Assembly: GCA_913031145.1 (NCBI GenBank)
Contig: CAJWCO010000003.1
Span: 1-64,000, forward strand
Reading direction: 5' to 3'
DNA: 64,000 nucleotides
Origin: an uncultured Cellvibrionales bacterium
GTDB lineage: Bacteria > Pseudomonadota > Gammaproteobacteria > Pseudomonadales > Porticoccaceae
Numbering within the stretch: position 1 is the first letter of the stretch; the number at the start of each line of letters is the position of its first letter. The notes under the pieces were generated by a model that had not been told where the DNA came from, searched no databases, and worked only from the letters and a program-made list of their open reading frames with translations. Of the stretch, positions 30,004-40,369 are shown piece by piece. Both the position numbers and the translations under genes were made by a program.

Positions 30004-31956
30004 TCAGGGTTGATACCAAATGGGTGAGGTGTAAGCGCGTTCCTGTAATACCTTAGGACCTTTCGGAGGTGCATCAAGGCCCAAAGCAAGCGCATCAAAA
30101 AGCCCGTTCCGAGGTGTTGGAATCTGCATCACACGTGCATAGTAGAAAGCCTGTTGCGCAGGATTAAAGTCTGGGTCCCTCCACAAAATCGACAATTCTG
30201 GCGCACCGATTGTATTCGTATAACGAGCGCTGGTCAGATCTACCGTATTGCCGACCGCGGGCAGCACGCCCTGCGCATCTAACCGCCGCCCGTCAGACCA
30301 CGCCACGTCAAAAACGTGTTCGTGCGTGTTACCCGCCGAATCTAGCCAGCCCTTTACAATCTGTATGCGGTCAAGATTTGCTCCGTGCGGATCTTTGACC
30401 GCGCGAACTAATAATTGCGGCGCATCAATGGTCTCTTCAGATGCAATTAAGTCGCCCCCCATCGGCACCCCCAAGCGATAGCCGATATCAGCAAAAAGCA
30501 CTGACTCAACCGCAGTCTCAGGAAAAGACCAACCGGCAAACATCTGTACGCGAATGCGCGGCCCCGTCGTGGCGTACACCTCTTTTCGCTTAAATGCGGC
30601 GAATAATGCCTCGCGCGTGTTCTCTTCAGCCCACACTGCGGCCAGACCTGATGCAGACATATCCCAACCATCAAAAGTCACCGGACTATCGGCAGCGCGT
30701 GATTTAGTCATGGGCGTTGAGTCCGTGGCCATTTTCCCCCAAAAATTATTTTCTTCTACGGCGGCAAGCCCAGAGTGCGCATCGCTAGAGCCTATTAATC
30801 CAAACTTGTAAGGATTAACACCCGTTTTTTTCCCGATAGCCAAGCCAGTTTTAAGCGCAGGCCGCACATAATCAGCCGGATAATCGGCAAAGTTCTTTTG
30901 GTCCGTTTGAATATAATGTGCAAAAGTTTCAAACTCCGCGAACGGGTCATTGGGCGAAAAGACGCTGCGCGTCTCGCTGTCGCCCTTGATTTGCGTCACT
31001 TCAACCACCGGTTCCCAACGCATGCGGCGGCGTGCATAATCTGCATCAATTGCCTCACCGCCCACTGTGGTCTCAGCGAACATATAACCTTTGGATATGT
31101 TCGAGTTATGTGGAATCGCAATAAAACGCGCGCCTGTTCGCTCCCCCGTTGCCTCTAGCCAATGCCAGAGATCTTCTGGATATTGACTCTGATCAGACCC
31201 ATAGGGCAAATACTGACGAGCGATGTCACCGCCATCGGGTGAGACAACAACGCGGTGCAAGTTGGCGCCCGTTGGCACCGAACTCCACTCCCATCCAAGC
31301 AAACTTGTGAAGGTACCCGGTTGGTTGTGGCGATCAGCTGCGGCGATGATAGAGTGCCATGCAAGTTGTTGAATGCGACTCGTGTCTCCAAAAATATCCA
31401 CATCACGAATATTGTTGTTCGGGTCAGAAATTGGATCGCGTTCTTCAGACAAAGCCGCTGACGGCGGCAAAAAACGCCCAAAAAAATTTAACCCAGCATC
31501 GTTGTCAATCGCTCGATTCATCAGGCGTATCGACACCCAGCGTTTAATGTTCCCGATAAAACCCAAGTCTTGCAAAAAAAGTTCGTCGCCATTCACAGCC
31601 GAACCCCCATGCAGCGAGGGAATCAACCCGAGCATTTCCGCATGATCTGCAACAACCAAAAAATCAAGCGGTTCACCAATCTGAGTTCGAACCCCGTTGT
31701 AAGGGTGAATGACCGGTAATCCCTTAGCCCAGCGAAATGCCGTATCAGGATCAGCGCTGTGGTTATTATTGAGGTAGGCATCAAAAGAATAAGACGTATG
31801 CAAATGCGTATCACCAAAATAGACCTCCGTAGGACGCTCCGTGGCGCTTGTGTCAACGCCCAACCCGAGCAGACATAGCGGAACCAGACACCGGAGCCAA
31901 CCCCTCCCACGACATACATCGTCACTTATCTTTGACTCACTAACGCTGTCGGCCAC
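30004..31956 (-). CDS. Exported DUF3604-family protein (PHP-like hydrolase fold)
   Basis: A 650-residue protein with an N-terminal hydrophobic export signal at about 21-38. The DUF3604 domain starts EVYFGDTHLHTSYSFDA, a metal-binding HxH like those of PHP-type phosphoesterases. Further His/Asp motifs are FLVVADHAEMLG, AIPHNSNIS and IGSSDAHSGL. Family members are periplasmic or outer-membrane-associated and of unknown substrate. The GTG start is well supported by AAGGAGGT 5 bases upstream. It is the first gene of the DUF3604-isomerase-HupE trio. Confidence 0.85.
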   Translation of the reverse strand: MADSVSESKISDDVCRGRGWLRCLVPLCLLGLGVDTSATERPTEVYFGDTHLHTSYSFDAYLNNNHSADPDTAFRWAKGLPVIHPYNGVRTQIGEPLDFLVVADHAEMLGLIPSLHGGSAVNGDELFLQDLGFIGNIKRWVSIRLMNRAIDNDAGLNFFGRFLPPSAALSEERDPISDPNNNIRDVDIFGDTSRIQQLAWHSIIAAADRHNQPGTFTSLLGWEWSSVPTGANLHRVVVSPDGGDIARQYLPYGSDQSQYPEDLWHWLEATGERTGARFIAIPHNSNISKGYMFAETTVGGEAIDADYARRRMRWEPVVEVTQIKGDSETRSVFSPNDPFAEFETFAHYIQTDQKNFADYPADYVRPALKTGLAIGKKTGVNPYKFGLIGSSDAHSGLAAVEENNFWGKMATDSTPMTKSRAADSPVTFDGWDMSASGLAAVWAEENTREALFAAFKRKEVYATTGPRIRVQMFAGWSFPETAVESVLFADIGYRLGVPMGGDLIASEETIDAPQLLVRAVKDPHGANLDRIQIVKGWLDSAGNTHEHVFDVAWSDGRRLDAQGVLPAVGNTVDLTSARYTNTIGAPELSILWRDPDFNPAQQAFYYARVMQIPTPRNGLFDALALGLDAPPKGPKVLQERAYTSPIWYQP

Positions 31957-32249
31957 CGTACCTCCTTAAATAACTGTGGTCTGAATCATCGAATCTTCAC
32001 CCACGTGCGCGCCCGAAATGCTCACCAATCTGTCAGCACCCTAACCGCGTACATATTACCTCACAGTGCAAAATTGAGAGGTTAAATTAAGGTGTATACC
32101 TTGCATCTTAACAGCAGGTTGGCGATGGGCGCAAAGCCCACCAAGGCGGCTTAGATCACAATGATATTGGACAGCCGCCGGCACAAACGATAGGATTATG
32201 GGATAAATAAGCGAGTGACAACATACGACGGTTTAATGGGAGTGCGATA
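31957..32249. other. Divergent promoter region
   Basis: The 293 bp between the DUF3604 gene (leftward) and the ferritin-like gene (rightward) should contain promoters for both. I saw no convincing operator, riboswitch or RNA gene. GGGAG lies 8 bases before the GTG of the rightward gene. Confidence 0.4.
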
Positions 32250-32708
32250 GTGAGCGAAGCAGATAATCAAGCGGCAATCGATATTTTAAATGAGATCATG
32301 GAGGCAGAACTCGCTGGGGTCGTGCGGTACTCGCACTATGCATTAATGGTCTACGGTTATAACCGCATCCCAATTGTAGATTGGATGAAAAGCAATGCGA
32401 ATGAAGGTTTGTTACATGCCCACCGAGCAGGTGAACTGGTCACCCTCATGGGCGGTCATCCATCGCTGAAAATTGGCGCGCTGTTAGAGACCGAAAGACA
32501 TGACATCGGCGACATCTTACGTGAAAGCTTGGAACATGAACGCAGTGTCCTGGACATGTACCACCAACTCTTAAAACTTGCAGAGTCCACCAGCTCAATT
32601 TTGCTAGAAGAGTACGCGCGCGAGATGATTACTGAAGAAACATTGCACCTGGATGAAGTCAACAAAATGCTGCGCAGTCCCGGCGCAATGGGCGTTTATG
32701 AGCCGTAA
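32250..32708 (+). CDS. Bacterioferritin-like ferritin-superfamily protein
   Basis: A 152-residue four-helix protein. It has paired Glu/His motifs of di-iron ferritin-like folds: ILNEIMEAELAGVVRYSHYAL, SNANEGLLHAHRAGELV, ESLEHERSVLDMYHQLL and EEYAREMITEETLHLDEV. It probably stores or oxidises iron in the cytoplasm, or acts as a Dps/bacterioferritin relative; haem binding cannot be judged. GTG start with GGGAG 8 bases upstream. It is convergent with fpr. Confidence 0.8.
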   Translation: MSEADNQAAIDILNEIMEAELAGVVRYSHYALMVYGYNRIPIVDWMKSNANEGLLHAHRAGELVTLMGGHPSLKIGALLETERHDIGDILRESLEHERSVLDMYHQLLKLAESTSSILLEEYAREMITEETLHLDEVNKMLRSPGAMGVYEP

Positions 32709-32738
32709 CTTGCGCCGCTAACGATAGGCAAAAGCGCG

Positions 32739-33512
32739 CTATGATTCAACAAAAGCGCGCTCGATGACGTAGTGCCCTTGGCGCCCGCTACGGGCCTCGA
32801 TAAAGCCTTTTGAATCTAACACACCGCAAAATTCTTTGAGCATGCTTGGACCACCGCACAACATGAACCGGTCGTTTTTGAGCGTTGGAAACGGCAACTT
32901 TAAATCCAGAAAAAGTTTGCCGGAACGGACTAAGTCGGTCAGGCGCCCTTGGTTTTTATACGACTCCCGCGTTACTGTTGGGTAGTAGACAAGCTTCTCT
33001 CTCACCATTTCCCCCATGAACTCGTCTTGTGGCAACTGCGATTCAATGTAATCGGCATAAGCCAATTCCGAAACTTCTCTAACACCATGCGTAAGTATGA
33101 TTTTTTGGTACTGATCATAGATGTCAGGATCTTTGATAATGCTCATAAACGGCGCCAAACCCGTCCCCGTACTAATCAGGTAGAGAGTCCCGCCAGGCAG
33201 CATGTTGTCTGGCACGAGTGTCCCAGTAGATTTCTTACCGATAAGAACCTCATCGCCAATTTGCAACAATTGCAATTTCGCCGTCAAGGGTCCATCTGGC
33301 ACCTTGATGCTAAAAAATTCCAATTCTGTCTCGTGATTCGCGCTCGCAATGCTGTAGGCTCTTAAAAGCGGTCGTCCGTCTGAAGGCAGACCGATCATCG
33401 TAAAATGACCGTTCCTAAATCTAAAAGAGTGGTCGCGAGTAGTCCTAAAGCTAAATAGTGTGTCGTTCCAGTGGTGAACGCTGGTGACTGTCTCTGTCAT
33501 CAATGCGGCCAT
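32739..33512 (-). CDS. fpr: Ferredoxin-NADP+ reductase (Fpr)
   Basis: FAD enzyme moving electrons between NADPH and ferredoxin or flavodoxin, important in oxidative stress and for supplying reduced ferredoxin. It is 257 residues. The FAD site is in LLRAYSIASAN, the NADP site in STGTGLAPFMSIIKDP and LCGGPSMLKEF, and the C-terminus is HYVIERAFVES. The N-terminus VTSVHHWNDTLFSFRTTR matches the bacterial subclass I type. It could supply electrons to the ISC ferredoxin. Confidence 0.94.
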   Translation of the reverse strand: MAALMTETVTSVHHWNDTLFSFRTTRDHSFRFRNGHFTMIGLPSDGRPLLRAYSIASANHETELEFFSIKVPDGPLTAKLQLLQIGDEVLIGKKSTGTLVPDNMLPGGTLYLISTGTGLAPFMSIIKDPDIYDQYQKIILTHGVREVSELAYADYIESQLPQDEFMGEMVREKLVYYPTVTRESYKNQGRLTDLVRSGKLFLDLKLPFPTLKNDRFMLCGGPSMLKEFCGVLDSKGFIEARSGRQGHYVIERAFVES

Positions 33513-33824
33513 GCTGCCTTCTTCCCCTTACACATTAAAAATATATCTCCACAGCCGCCCATCGCGAGCGCTAAAAAGAAACGCTGAGCACGTAGCATAA
33601 GCACCGTCTTTCGTGGCCGAAACAAGGAATATTCCCAAAGAGACGCGTCCTGTAGGCTCTATTGCGGTCGGTCAATTAACGCGGGCAAGTGTAACAAACT
33701 GTACGCAGATATAATATTTTTCCATCCAAAAAGTCTGTGCAAGCGCGCTCAGTGGCCGTGTGCAATAGACGTTTTGAAATCCAACAACACCTATTTTAAA
33801 AGCAAGCTCACGTGCACCAACGGG
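33513..33824. other. Gene-free spacer
   Basis: This 312-bp stretch between fpr and the small membrane-protein gene holds no gene or RNA I can recognise. It presumably contains the fpr promoter. No SoxR-type or other known operator was evident by eye. Confidence 0.4.
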
Positions 33825-34037
33825 CTAATCAATATAACCATCGTCACGGAGTTTTGCATCCTGCAAATAATCACGCCGGGCTAGGGCAATACCTAGAATC
33901 ACCAGTGACATTAATCCCAAAGTGGCGATGACTTTTAAGTAGATATGCCATTCAAACAACGGAACCCACATCTGCAGGATAGACAAAAAAGCCGCTAAGC
34001 CTAACATGATCAAACACGCAATCGTTGCGACTTTCAT
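33825..34037 (-). CDS. Small two-helix membrane protein
   Basis: A 70-residue protein with two predicted transmembrane helices (about 4-25 and 35-53) and a short charged C-terminal tail (RRDYLQDAKLRDDGYID). I do not recognise a family. Its ATG overlaps the stop of the upstream DUF4177-like gene by 4 bases, so the two are co-translated and probably work together. Confidence 0.6.
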   Translation of the reverse strand: MKVATIACLIMLGLAAFLSILQMWVPLFEWHIYLKVIATLGLMSLVILGIALARRDYLQDAKLRDDGYID

Positions 34038-34243
34038 CGCTCTCTCTCCAAGATGACAACGTAAGCTTCTCGTTTAAAAAACAGCAACATACGGCGAATA
34101 TCTTTTTCCATAGTTTGAACCCTCCATCCCTCTAAGGCGTTTTGATTTAAAAACTCACTGAATCTAAGTGGATCAACCTTAGAGCTTCCGAGCAGTAAGG
34201 ACCCCAGCATCCCCTCTTGGTAGATAACCACCTTGTACTCCAT
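34034..34243 (-). CDS. DUF4177-like small protein
   Basis: A 69-residue protein starting MEYKVVIYQEGMLGSLLLG and ending ILERER. It contains LNQNALEGWRVQTMEKD, the pattern of DUF4177 proteins (a tyrosine/valine strand, then LNELGxEGWELV). Function unknown. The ATG at 34243 has GGAGA 4 bases upstream and is preferred over a start 36 bp earlier. It overlaps the small membrane protein downstream (ATGA). Confidence 0.65.
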   Translation of the reverse strand: MEYKVVIYQEGMLGSLLLGSSKVDPLRFSEFLNQNALEGWRVQTMEKDIRRMLLFFKREAYVVILERER

Positions 34244-34383
34244 ACGATCTCCGATTGTATTTATGTTTACTGCAGCCATGCTGCGTGTTCATGCACACAC
34301 GATCTCTGGCTTACACATTGATCTGCTGTAAAAACGTCATCGGATGCAACCGGTGGGTGCGCGCCAAAGACGAGATAACCGAT

Positions 34384-34827
34384 CTACAATTGCTCCGGTA
34401 GCAGCTGACGGAGAGTCTCGAGCGTTTGTGGACCTACTAAGCGATGACGCAAATCGCCATGTTCATCAATAATTAAGGTCTCTGGTAACACATCTGTTGC
34501 GGCCAAACTCCAAAGCGCCCGCGGATCCTCCAACAACGTCGAAAATTGGACATCTAGGCGCGCCATTTGTGCGCTAAGTTCTGGCCCTGTTACACCGTCA
34601 TAATTAACGCCGACCAACCTAATCTGATCGGCATAGGTTTCTGCAAATTCGTTTAATTCAGGAATTTCTTTGCGACACGGGGCACACCAAACCGCCCAGT
34701 AGTTAATGATCAGCCAGCGACCGTCTGTATTTTCCATGGTTACTGCACCCCCACCATGCAATGGATAGCTGACCTCTTGCTGGCAACCTGCCAACAACAC
34801 CATAGCAAGCAAAATTCCGAATCTCAT
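34384..34827 (-). CDS. TlpA/ResA-like thioredoxin-fold lipoprotein
   Basis: A 147-residue lipoprotein with lipobox LLAGC (Cys about 15) and a thioredoxin fold. The redox motif WCAPC follows NYWAVW, and the cis-Pro region is around DVLPETLIID. It is probably a periplasmic thiol-disulfide protein anchored in the membrane, of the kind serving cytochrome c maturation or disulfide reduction. Related genomes often place it near arsC/wrbA/hda, as here (about 2.4 kb away). Confidence 0.85.
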   Translation of the reverse strand: MRFGILLAMVLLAGCQQEVSYPLHGGGAVTMENTDGRWLIINYWAVWCAPCRKEIPELNEFAETYADQIRLVGVNYDGVTGPELSAQMARLDVQFSTLLEDPRALWSLAATDVLPETLIIDEHGDLRHRLVGPQTLETLRQLLPEQL

Positions 34828-35482
34828 ACCACACCTATATTTAAAGTTGTCTTAGAGCATCTGGCGCATACCGCAGCACTCAATGCACATCTCTCGCAGG
34901 CAGTACGTAAAGATTGCATTACCTTGTCTACTTACATCTTACCTACAAAACGACGCAGGTGCCGACCCTCATATCACGCTAACCTTGAGCTTAACAGATT
35001 CTTTGCGCGGTAACGACTAGCTCCCACCAGTGCTTCGACAACCATTCACCAATACCACAGACGCGCCCTACGTGCGTTACTCAAGCACTCGGATTATCAA
35101 CGACATCGCGCTACGCTATTGCTCATGGCATGCGCCACACAACGATTCACACAAGACTTTGCCCCAAGTGCTACCACAAAGACTGGCCGTATCACTTACC
35201 ATACCGCCACATCACTTGCACACTCACTTGGCTGCCTTTTTAATGCTATTTGTTGGATAGAAGAGTGGCGGATACGTAACAACCCTAAAACGCATGAGTG
35301 TTCATCGCTTGTATTATTTTACCGTTCTTGAAGCCACATAACCCCCAATAAAAAAACATGGGGGCAACACTATATTGCAGTGTCGTGTCGTCAATTTTGG
35401 CCGTCTCATTGGAAGACGGAAAACATAATTCGAGATAGCCCGTTGCTGAGCGGAGGCTTGAACATTGCGTCGCCCAATGACG
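34828..35482. other. Gene-free stretch
   Basis: About 655 bp without a credible coding region; open frames here lack recognisable domains. A small hairpin at 35342-35364 (CCCCCA, 11-base loop, TGGGGG) could be a terminator or structural element without a clear T-run. Confidence 0.4.
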
Positions 35483-36073
35483 TTAATACAGCTCGAGTAA
35501 AGCTTTAACTTTAGCTCTCAGATTCGGCAATTGCTCGGCCTCAAACCAAACATTATTTTTGAGCCACCCCGTCGTTCGCCATGAGGGGTGCGGGGTTGAT
35601 ATAATTGTAGGTCCATAATCTCGCCAGTTTCGAACCGTCTCGGTCAGCGTTTTTTTATTTCCAGCGGCGAGGTAATATCTCTGCGCATACATGCCAGCCA
35701 AAAGGGTCAGTTCTATATGTGGAAGCCCTGCTAAAATTTTATCGTGCCACGCGGGAGCACATCCGGGACGGGGCGGTTTGTCGCCGCCTTTATCGATTTT
35801 GCCAGTATAACAAAACTCCATCGGCATGATCGCAATCTTGCTATGGTCTTAAAAAATGTTTTTGCTGACTTGCATCCAGTCTCTCAAACGATCACCTAAT
35901 GGATCATCCCATGGAATACCCGATACATGCACCTTAGTGCCGGGCGCCTGGCCAATGACAAGAATGCGGGCGGAAGACTGGGCAATCACCACAGGCCGAG
36001 GCCCGAGTGGCAAATCGCCTGCACAAATCTCACAGGCTCTCACTTCTTTAAGCGTTCGTGCGAGTGAAACCAA
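35483..36073 (-). pseudogene. Uracil-DNA glycosylase superfamily gene with an in-frame stop
   Basis: One continuous frame encodes a UDG-superfamily protein of about 196 residues: LKEVRACEICAGDLPLGPRP, ILVIGQAPGTKVH, IPWDDPLGDRLRDWM, then after a TAA codon IAIMPMEFCYTGK, PRPGCAPAWH, LTLLAGMYAQRYYL and the catalytic-type STPHPSWRTTGW. TAA at 35849-35851 sits where relatives have Tyr (F-Y-D), so one TAT/TAC to TAA change explains the break; there is no frameshift. The likely start is a TTG at 36073 preceded by AGGAG. Everything else is intact, suggesting recent loss or a base-calling error. Confidence 0.8.
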
Positions 36074-37187
36074 TAGACAACATCTCCTAAATAAAAAAAT
36101 CCGACAGAAATTTACGCGTCTCAACAAACAGGCCGCCCAATCCACAGTAAGGATCATTAACAGAGCCTTATCAAACCCATACCCGCATCTTTCAGCCTCG
36201 CTTATTTAAACGCTAAGTTATTTTCCATACGTTTTAACGGGAAAAATTTAGACGTTATAAGCTGGTACCCCTCAGAGAATACCACCATTACCCCCGTTAA
36301 AATTAATCTTGCGACGCCATACCAGTGATCGAATAAAAAATTTACGGATAAGACCGATATAATCAAAGGAAGTTTTGTATAAAAATAATCGACTTCGATA
36401 ATTTTTGAGTCAGTAAACAACGCGCACCATCAAAGAGTTGCGCGCTGTCCGCGCCTTGACGACTGCAACAAGGCCACTTTCTGCGAAGTGCCATAGCTAG
36501 CCCTCCCCCTGAAAATAGAGCAACCCCCATAAAAGAGAGCTAATCAATCCTAGATAAAGAGAACTAGCGGAGTCTACAATAGCCTTGGATTTATCGATTT
36601 CCTAATTTATGGCGCTAGTGCTAATAATATCTGCCAATTCACCCAACGGGACTTTATTGAAGGCTTCAGGTGAATACTGGGTCATCAGAATGATTTTAAG
36701 ACCGGTATTAGATTTTTTATTAGCCAGTATCGTGTTGTCGACCCGTTTTTTGATTGTGGGCTATTTTGCATTGGCGTGCAGACAACCCGAACATGCCTTC
36801 TTGGGCACCCAACAAATAAGCTCTGCTGTTTATTTTTCAGCATCTTCCTCGGCCTGAAGCTTGTCAAATACCGTTCCGGAGGCATTAGACATATATTTTG
36901 GAAAAACCAGACCCAGCACCCCATGCGTATACTTCAACGTCTTGCACTGCCGCGTAAATGGGCCGAGGTCAAAAGCTTTGCTGCAAAGACTAAACTGGCC
37001 ACTTGTGAGGAGCCCCTTCCCGGTGTAGGCATGGGCAAGATCGACCTTGATTTTTCACAGTATCTCTTTGGGTATCTAATATCTGTAAATTAGCCGATTG
37101 TAGGTAGGGTTATGTAATTGCACTGCGTTCTTCTGCCGCTCAACAGCACTGTATTTGCTGAATAAAAGTAACATGGAAATCATGCTA
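36074..37187. other. AT-rich stretch of about 1.1 kb without a recognisable gene
   Basis: No gene is supported. A 72-codon minus-strand frame (36202-36420, TTG start) contains a hydrophobic span (LPLIISVLSVNFLF ... LILTGVMVVFSEG) and could be a small membrane protein. An 82-codon plus-strand frame (36609-36857) is also hydrophobic. Neither has a good ribosome binding site or a known family. The base composition is AT-richer than the neighbours, so this may be decayed or foreign DNA. Confidence 0.4.
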
Positions 37188-38113
<926 letters not shown>

Positions 38114-38123
38114 GCGGTTACCA

Positions 38124-38489
38124 ATGACCATAGAACGTGTTTTAAATCTGTCCCGCCGAATCACCCAAATGAGCTACTTTGGTCTTTTAGCAGTTCTGTT
38201 AATGAATGCGCTCGCGCAAGGCGCTCCATGGGTATTTTACTTGTGGCCACTGCCACTCATAATTTTTATTCCGGGGCTGCTGAAAGAGAGAACGCGGACC
38301 CTTATATGGTTATGTTTTGTGGTTCTCTTATATTTTTATATAGCTGTGGATAATCTAGCGGGCCCAAATCCGACATCGCTAGATTATTCTGAATTAGTTT
38401 TAAGCATAGTTCTGTTTATCGCTGCCATGATTTGGGCCCGCTGTAAACAGAAAATGGAGATGTTAGAATCTTCGCAACAGGAGCCTTAA
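38124..38489 (+). CDS. DUF2069 family membrane protein
   Basis: A 121-residue inner-membrane protein with four hydrophobic segments: FGLLAVLLMNALAQG, FYLWPLPLIIFIPGLL, LIWLCFVVLLYFYIAVDNL and ELVLSIVLFIAAMIW. It has a charged tail. DUF2069 proteins are typically encoded next to wrbA in gammaproteobacteria; function unknown. The next gene starts at the base after its stop codon. Confidence 0.85.
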   Translation: MTIERVLNLSRRITQMSYFGLLAVLLMNALAQGAPWVFYLWPLPLIIFIPGLLKERTRTLIWLCFVVLLYFYIAVDNLAGPNPTSLDYSELVLSIVLFIAAMIWARCKQKMEMLESSQQEP

Positions 38490-40334
38490 ATGACTGAGAA
38501 AAAATCAACTTTTAAACGCTTGCTGAGCTTCATCGGTAGCGCCGTATCAGCAGTGCGTACAGTTATTAGTCTGATTATTATTTTAGTATTCGTTGGCGTT
38601 GTCGGCAGCCTTTTCCCGAACCAACCGCCCTATATTGCCGATACAGGCGCCCTTTTTGTGGTTCCCCAGGGAACACTAGTCGATCAAAAAACAGCGGTTG
38701 ATCCACTCGCACAGGTATTTAACGAGGGTGCCGGAACCACCTCCGAAACGCTGGTTAGTGACGTCGTAAGGGCCATCGATAGTGCCGCAACAGATGCGCG
38801 AATCAGCCACTTAGTCATGGGGCTTGATCAGCTATCTGGTGCCGGCATTAGTAAACTTGCAGAAATTGGTAATGCGTTGCAGCGCTTCAAACAATCCGAC
38901 AAACCGATCATTGCCTACGCCGACAACTATGGCCAACAACAGTACTTTTTAGCCGCACATGCAGACAAAGTTTTTCTAAATTCGCTTGGGTCGGTCACCC
39001 TATTTGGTTATGGGGCTTACAACAATTACTTTAAAGACGCGCTTGATAAACTCAAAGTCAATGTTCATGTTTTCCGTGCTGGCACTCACAAAAGCGCTGT
39101 AGAACCTTTTTTGGACAACAGCATGTCAAGCGCCTCGCGCAAACAAACAAGCGAGCTAGTGCGCTCTTTGTGGGATTTCTATGGGCAGCGTGTGGAGTCA
39201 CTTCGGGAATTGCCGGAAGGCAGCATAGATGAGTATTCAAACCAACTAGATACCCATTTACGAGACTATCAGGGAGACGCCGCTCAACTCGCATTAGGTT
39301 TTGGCCTTGTCGACCAAATTGCAACCCGCGAAGAAGTCAACGACTACCTTAATGCGTTGGTACCCGATAAGAACGGCCAGTTAGAGCACATCGATCTTTA
39401 CGGGTACTTGCAGCATATCAACGGTGAACTGAAAAAAGGTGGGCCGAATGCGCATAAAATTGCTGTCGTCACGGCGGTTGGCAATATGATTGATGGCTAT
39501 CAACCCGCAGGCAACACGGGGGGCGAGACCCTCGCTGAAATTCTCAAAGGCGTGAAAGACGAGGAGGGTCTGGCAGCAGTTGTGCTCCGTATTGACAGTC
39601 CCGGAGGAAGCGTCTACGCCGCTGAAGTTATTCGCGACTCCATCACCAGTATTCGCGCCAAACAAATTCCAGTTGTGGTGTCGATGGGCAGCTATGCCGC
39701 GTCTGGGGGATATTGGATAGCCGCAGAAGCGGACCACTTAGTGGCCATGCCAACCACCCTAACAGGCTCAATAGGTGTGTACAGTGTCATTCCAACATTT
39801 GAGCGTAGTTTGAGCGCCCTAGGGATATACTCCGACGGTGTAGAGAGCACAAGTATGTCATCAATCATGCAGCTCGATAGACCTATGACACAGCAGGCCG
39901 AGAATATCTTCCAATTGAGCGTAGATAATATCTATCAACGCTTTGTTAAGCTAGTATCGACCGGCCGTAATCTCCCTCAAGATCGCGTTGCTACACTGGC
40001 AGAAGGCCGTGTCTACAGTGGTGTAAAAGCATTAGAGTTAGGTTTAATCGATCAACTGGGTGACCTTGAAGATGCGATAAAAGTCGCCGCAGAACTCGCA
40101 GAAGTAGACGACTACAGCATAGACTATCGGCAAATACCGATGACCTTTCTAGAGCAAGCTGTGAGTCAATTAGACGTTCGAGTTCACTCTTTGATGCAGG
40201 CCAATATGGCGCCCGACTGGATCCCAAAATCGCTCTTACAAACTTTTCAAGACACAATCCAACCGCTGCGCTGGGTTGACCAATTTAATGACCCTCGAAA
40301 AATCTACTTACACTGTAGCGAATGCCCCATGTAA
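38490..40334 (+). CDS. sppA: Signal peptide peptidase SppA, 67-kDa type
   Basis: Inner-membrane serine protease that degrades cleaved signal peptides. It is 614 residues, the long tandem-repeat form. The N-terminal anchor is at about 23-42. The catalytic Lys is in GTHKSAVEPF (K201) and the Ser in MGSYAASGGYWIA (S405), within the ClpP-like fold with RIDSPGGSV. It starts immediately after DUF2069 and closes the arsC-wrbA unit. It is convergent with hda. Confidence 0.95.
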   Translation: MTEKKSTFKRLLSFIGSAVSAVRTVISLIIILVFVGVVGSLFPNQPPYIADTGALFVVPQGTLVDQKTAVDPLAQVFNEGAGTTSETLVSDVVRAIDSAATDARISHLVMGLDQLSGAGISKLAEIGNALQRFKQSDKPIIAYADNYGQQQYFLAAHADKVFLNSLGSVTLFGYGAYNNYFKDALDKLKVNVHVFRAGTHKSAVEPFLDNSMSSASRKQTSELVRSLWDFYGQRVESLRELPEGSIDEYSNQLDTHLRDYQGDAAQLALGFGLVDQIATREEVNDYLNALVPDKNGQLEHIDLYGYLQHINGELKKGGPNAHKIAVVTAVGNMIDGYQPAGNTGGETLAEILKGVKDEEGLAAVVLRIDSPGGSVYAAEVIRDSITSIRAKQIPVVVSMGSYAASGGYWIAAEADHLVAMPTTLTGSIGVYSVIPTFERSLSALGIYSDGVESTSMSSIMQLDRPMTQQAENIFQLSVDNIYQRFVKLVSTGRNLPQDRVATLAEGRVYSGVKALELGLIDQLGDLEDAIKVAAELAEVDDYSIDYRQIPMTFLEQAVSQLDVRVHSLMQANMAPDWIPKSLLQTFQDTIQPLRWVDQFNDPRKIYLHCSECPM

Positions 40335-40369
40335 CAGCGATGGAGCGGCTTCTTTTCGTGGATGCACAG

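Noticed and set aside
34828-35482. Short plus-strand ORFs in the gap after the TlpA-like gene
   Set aside because: Low-complexity Thr/His/Arg-rich translations without start signals or domains.
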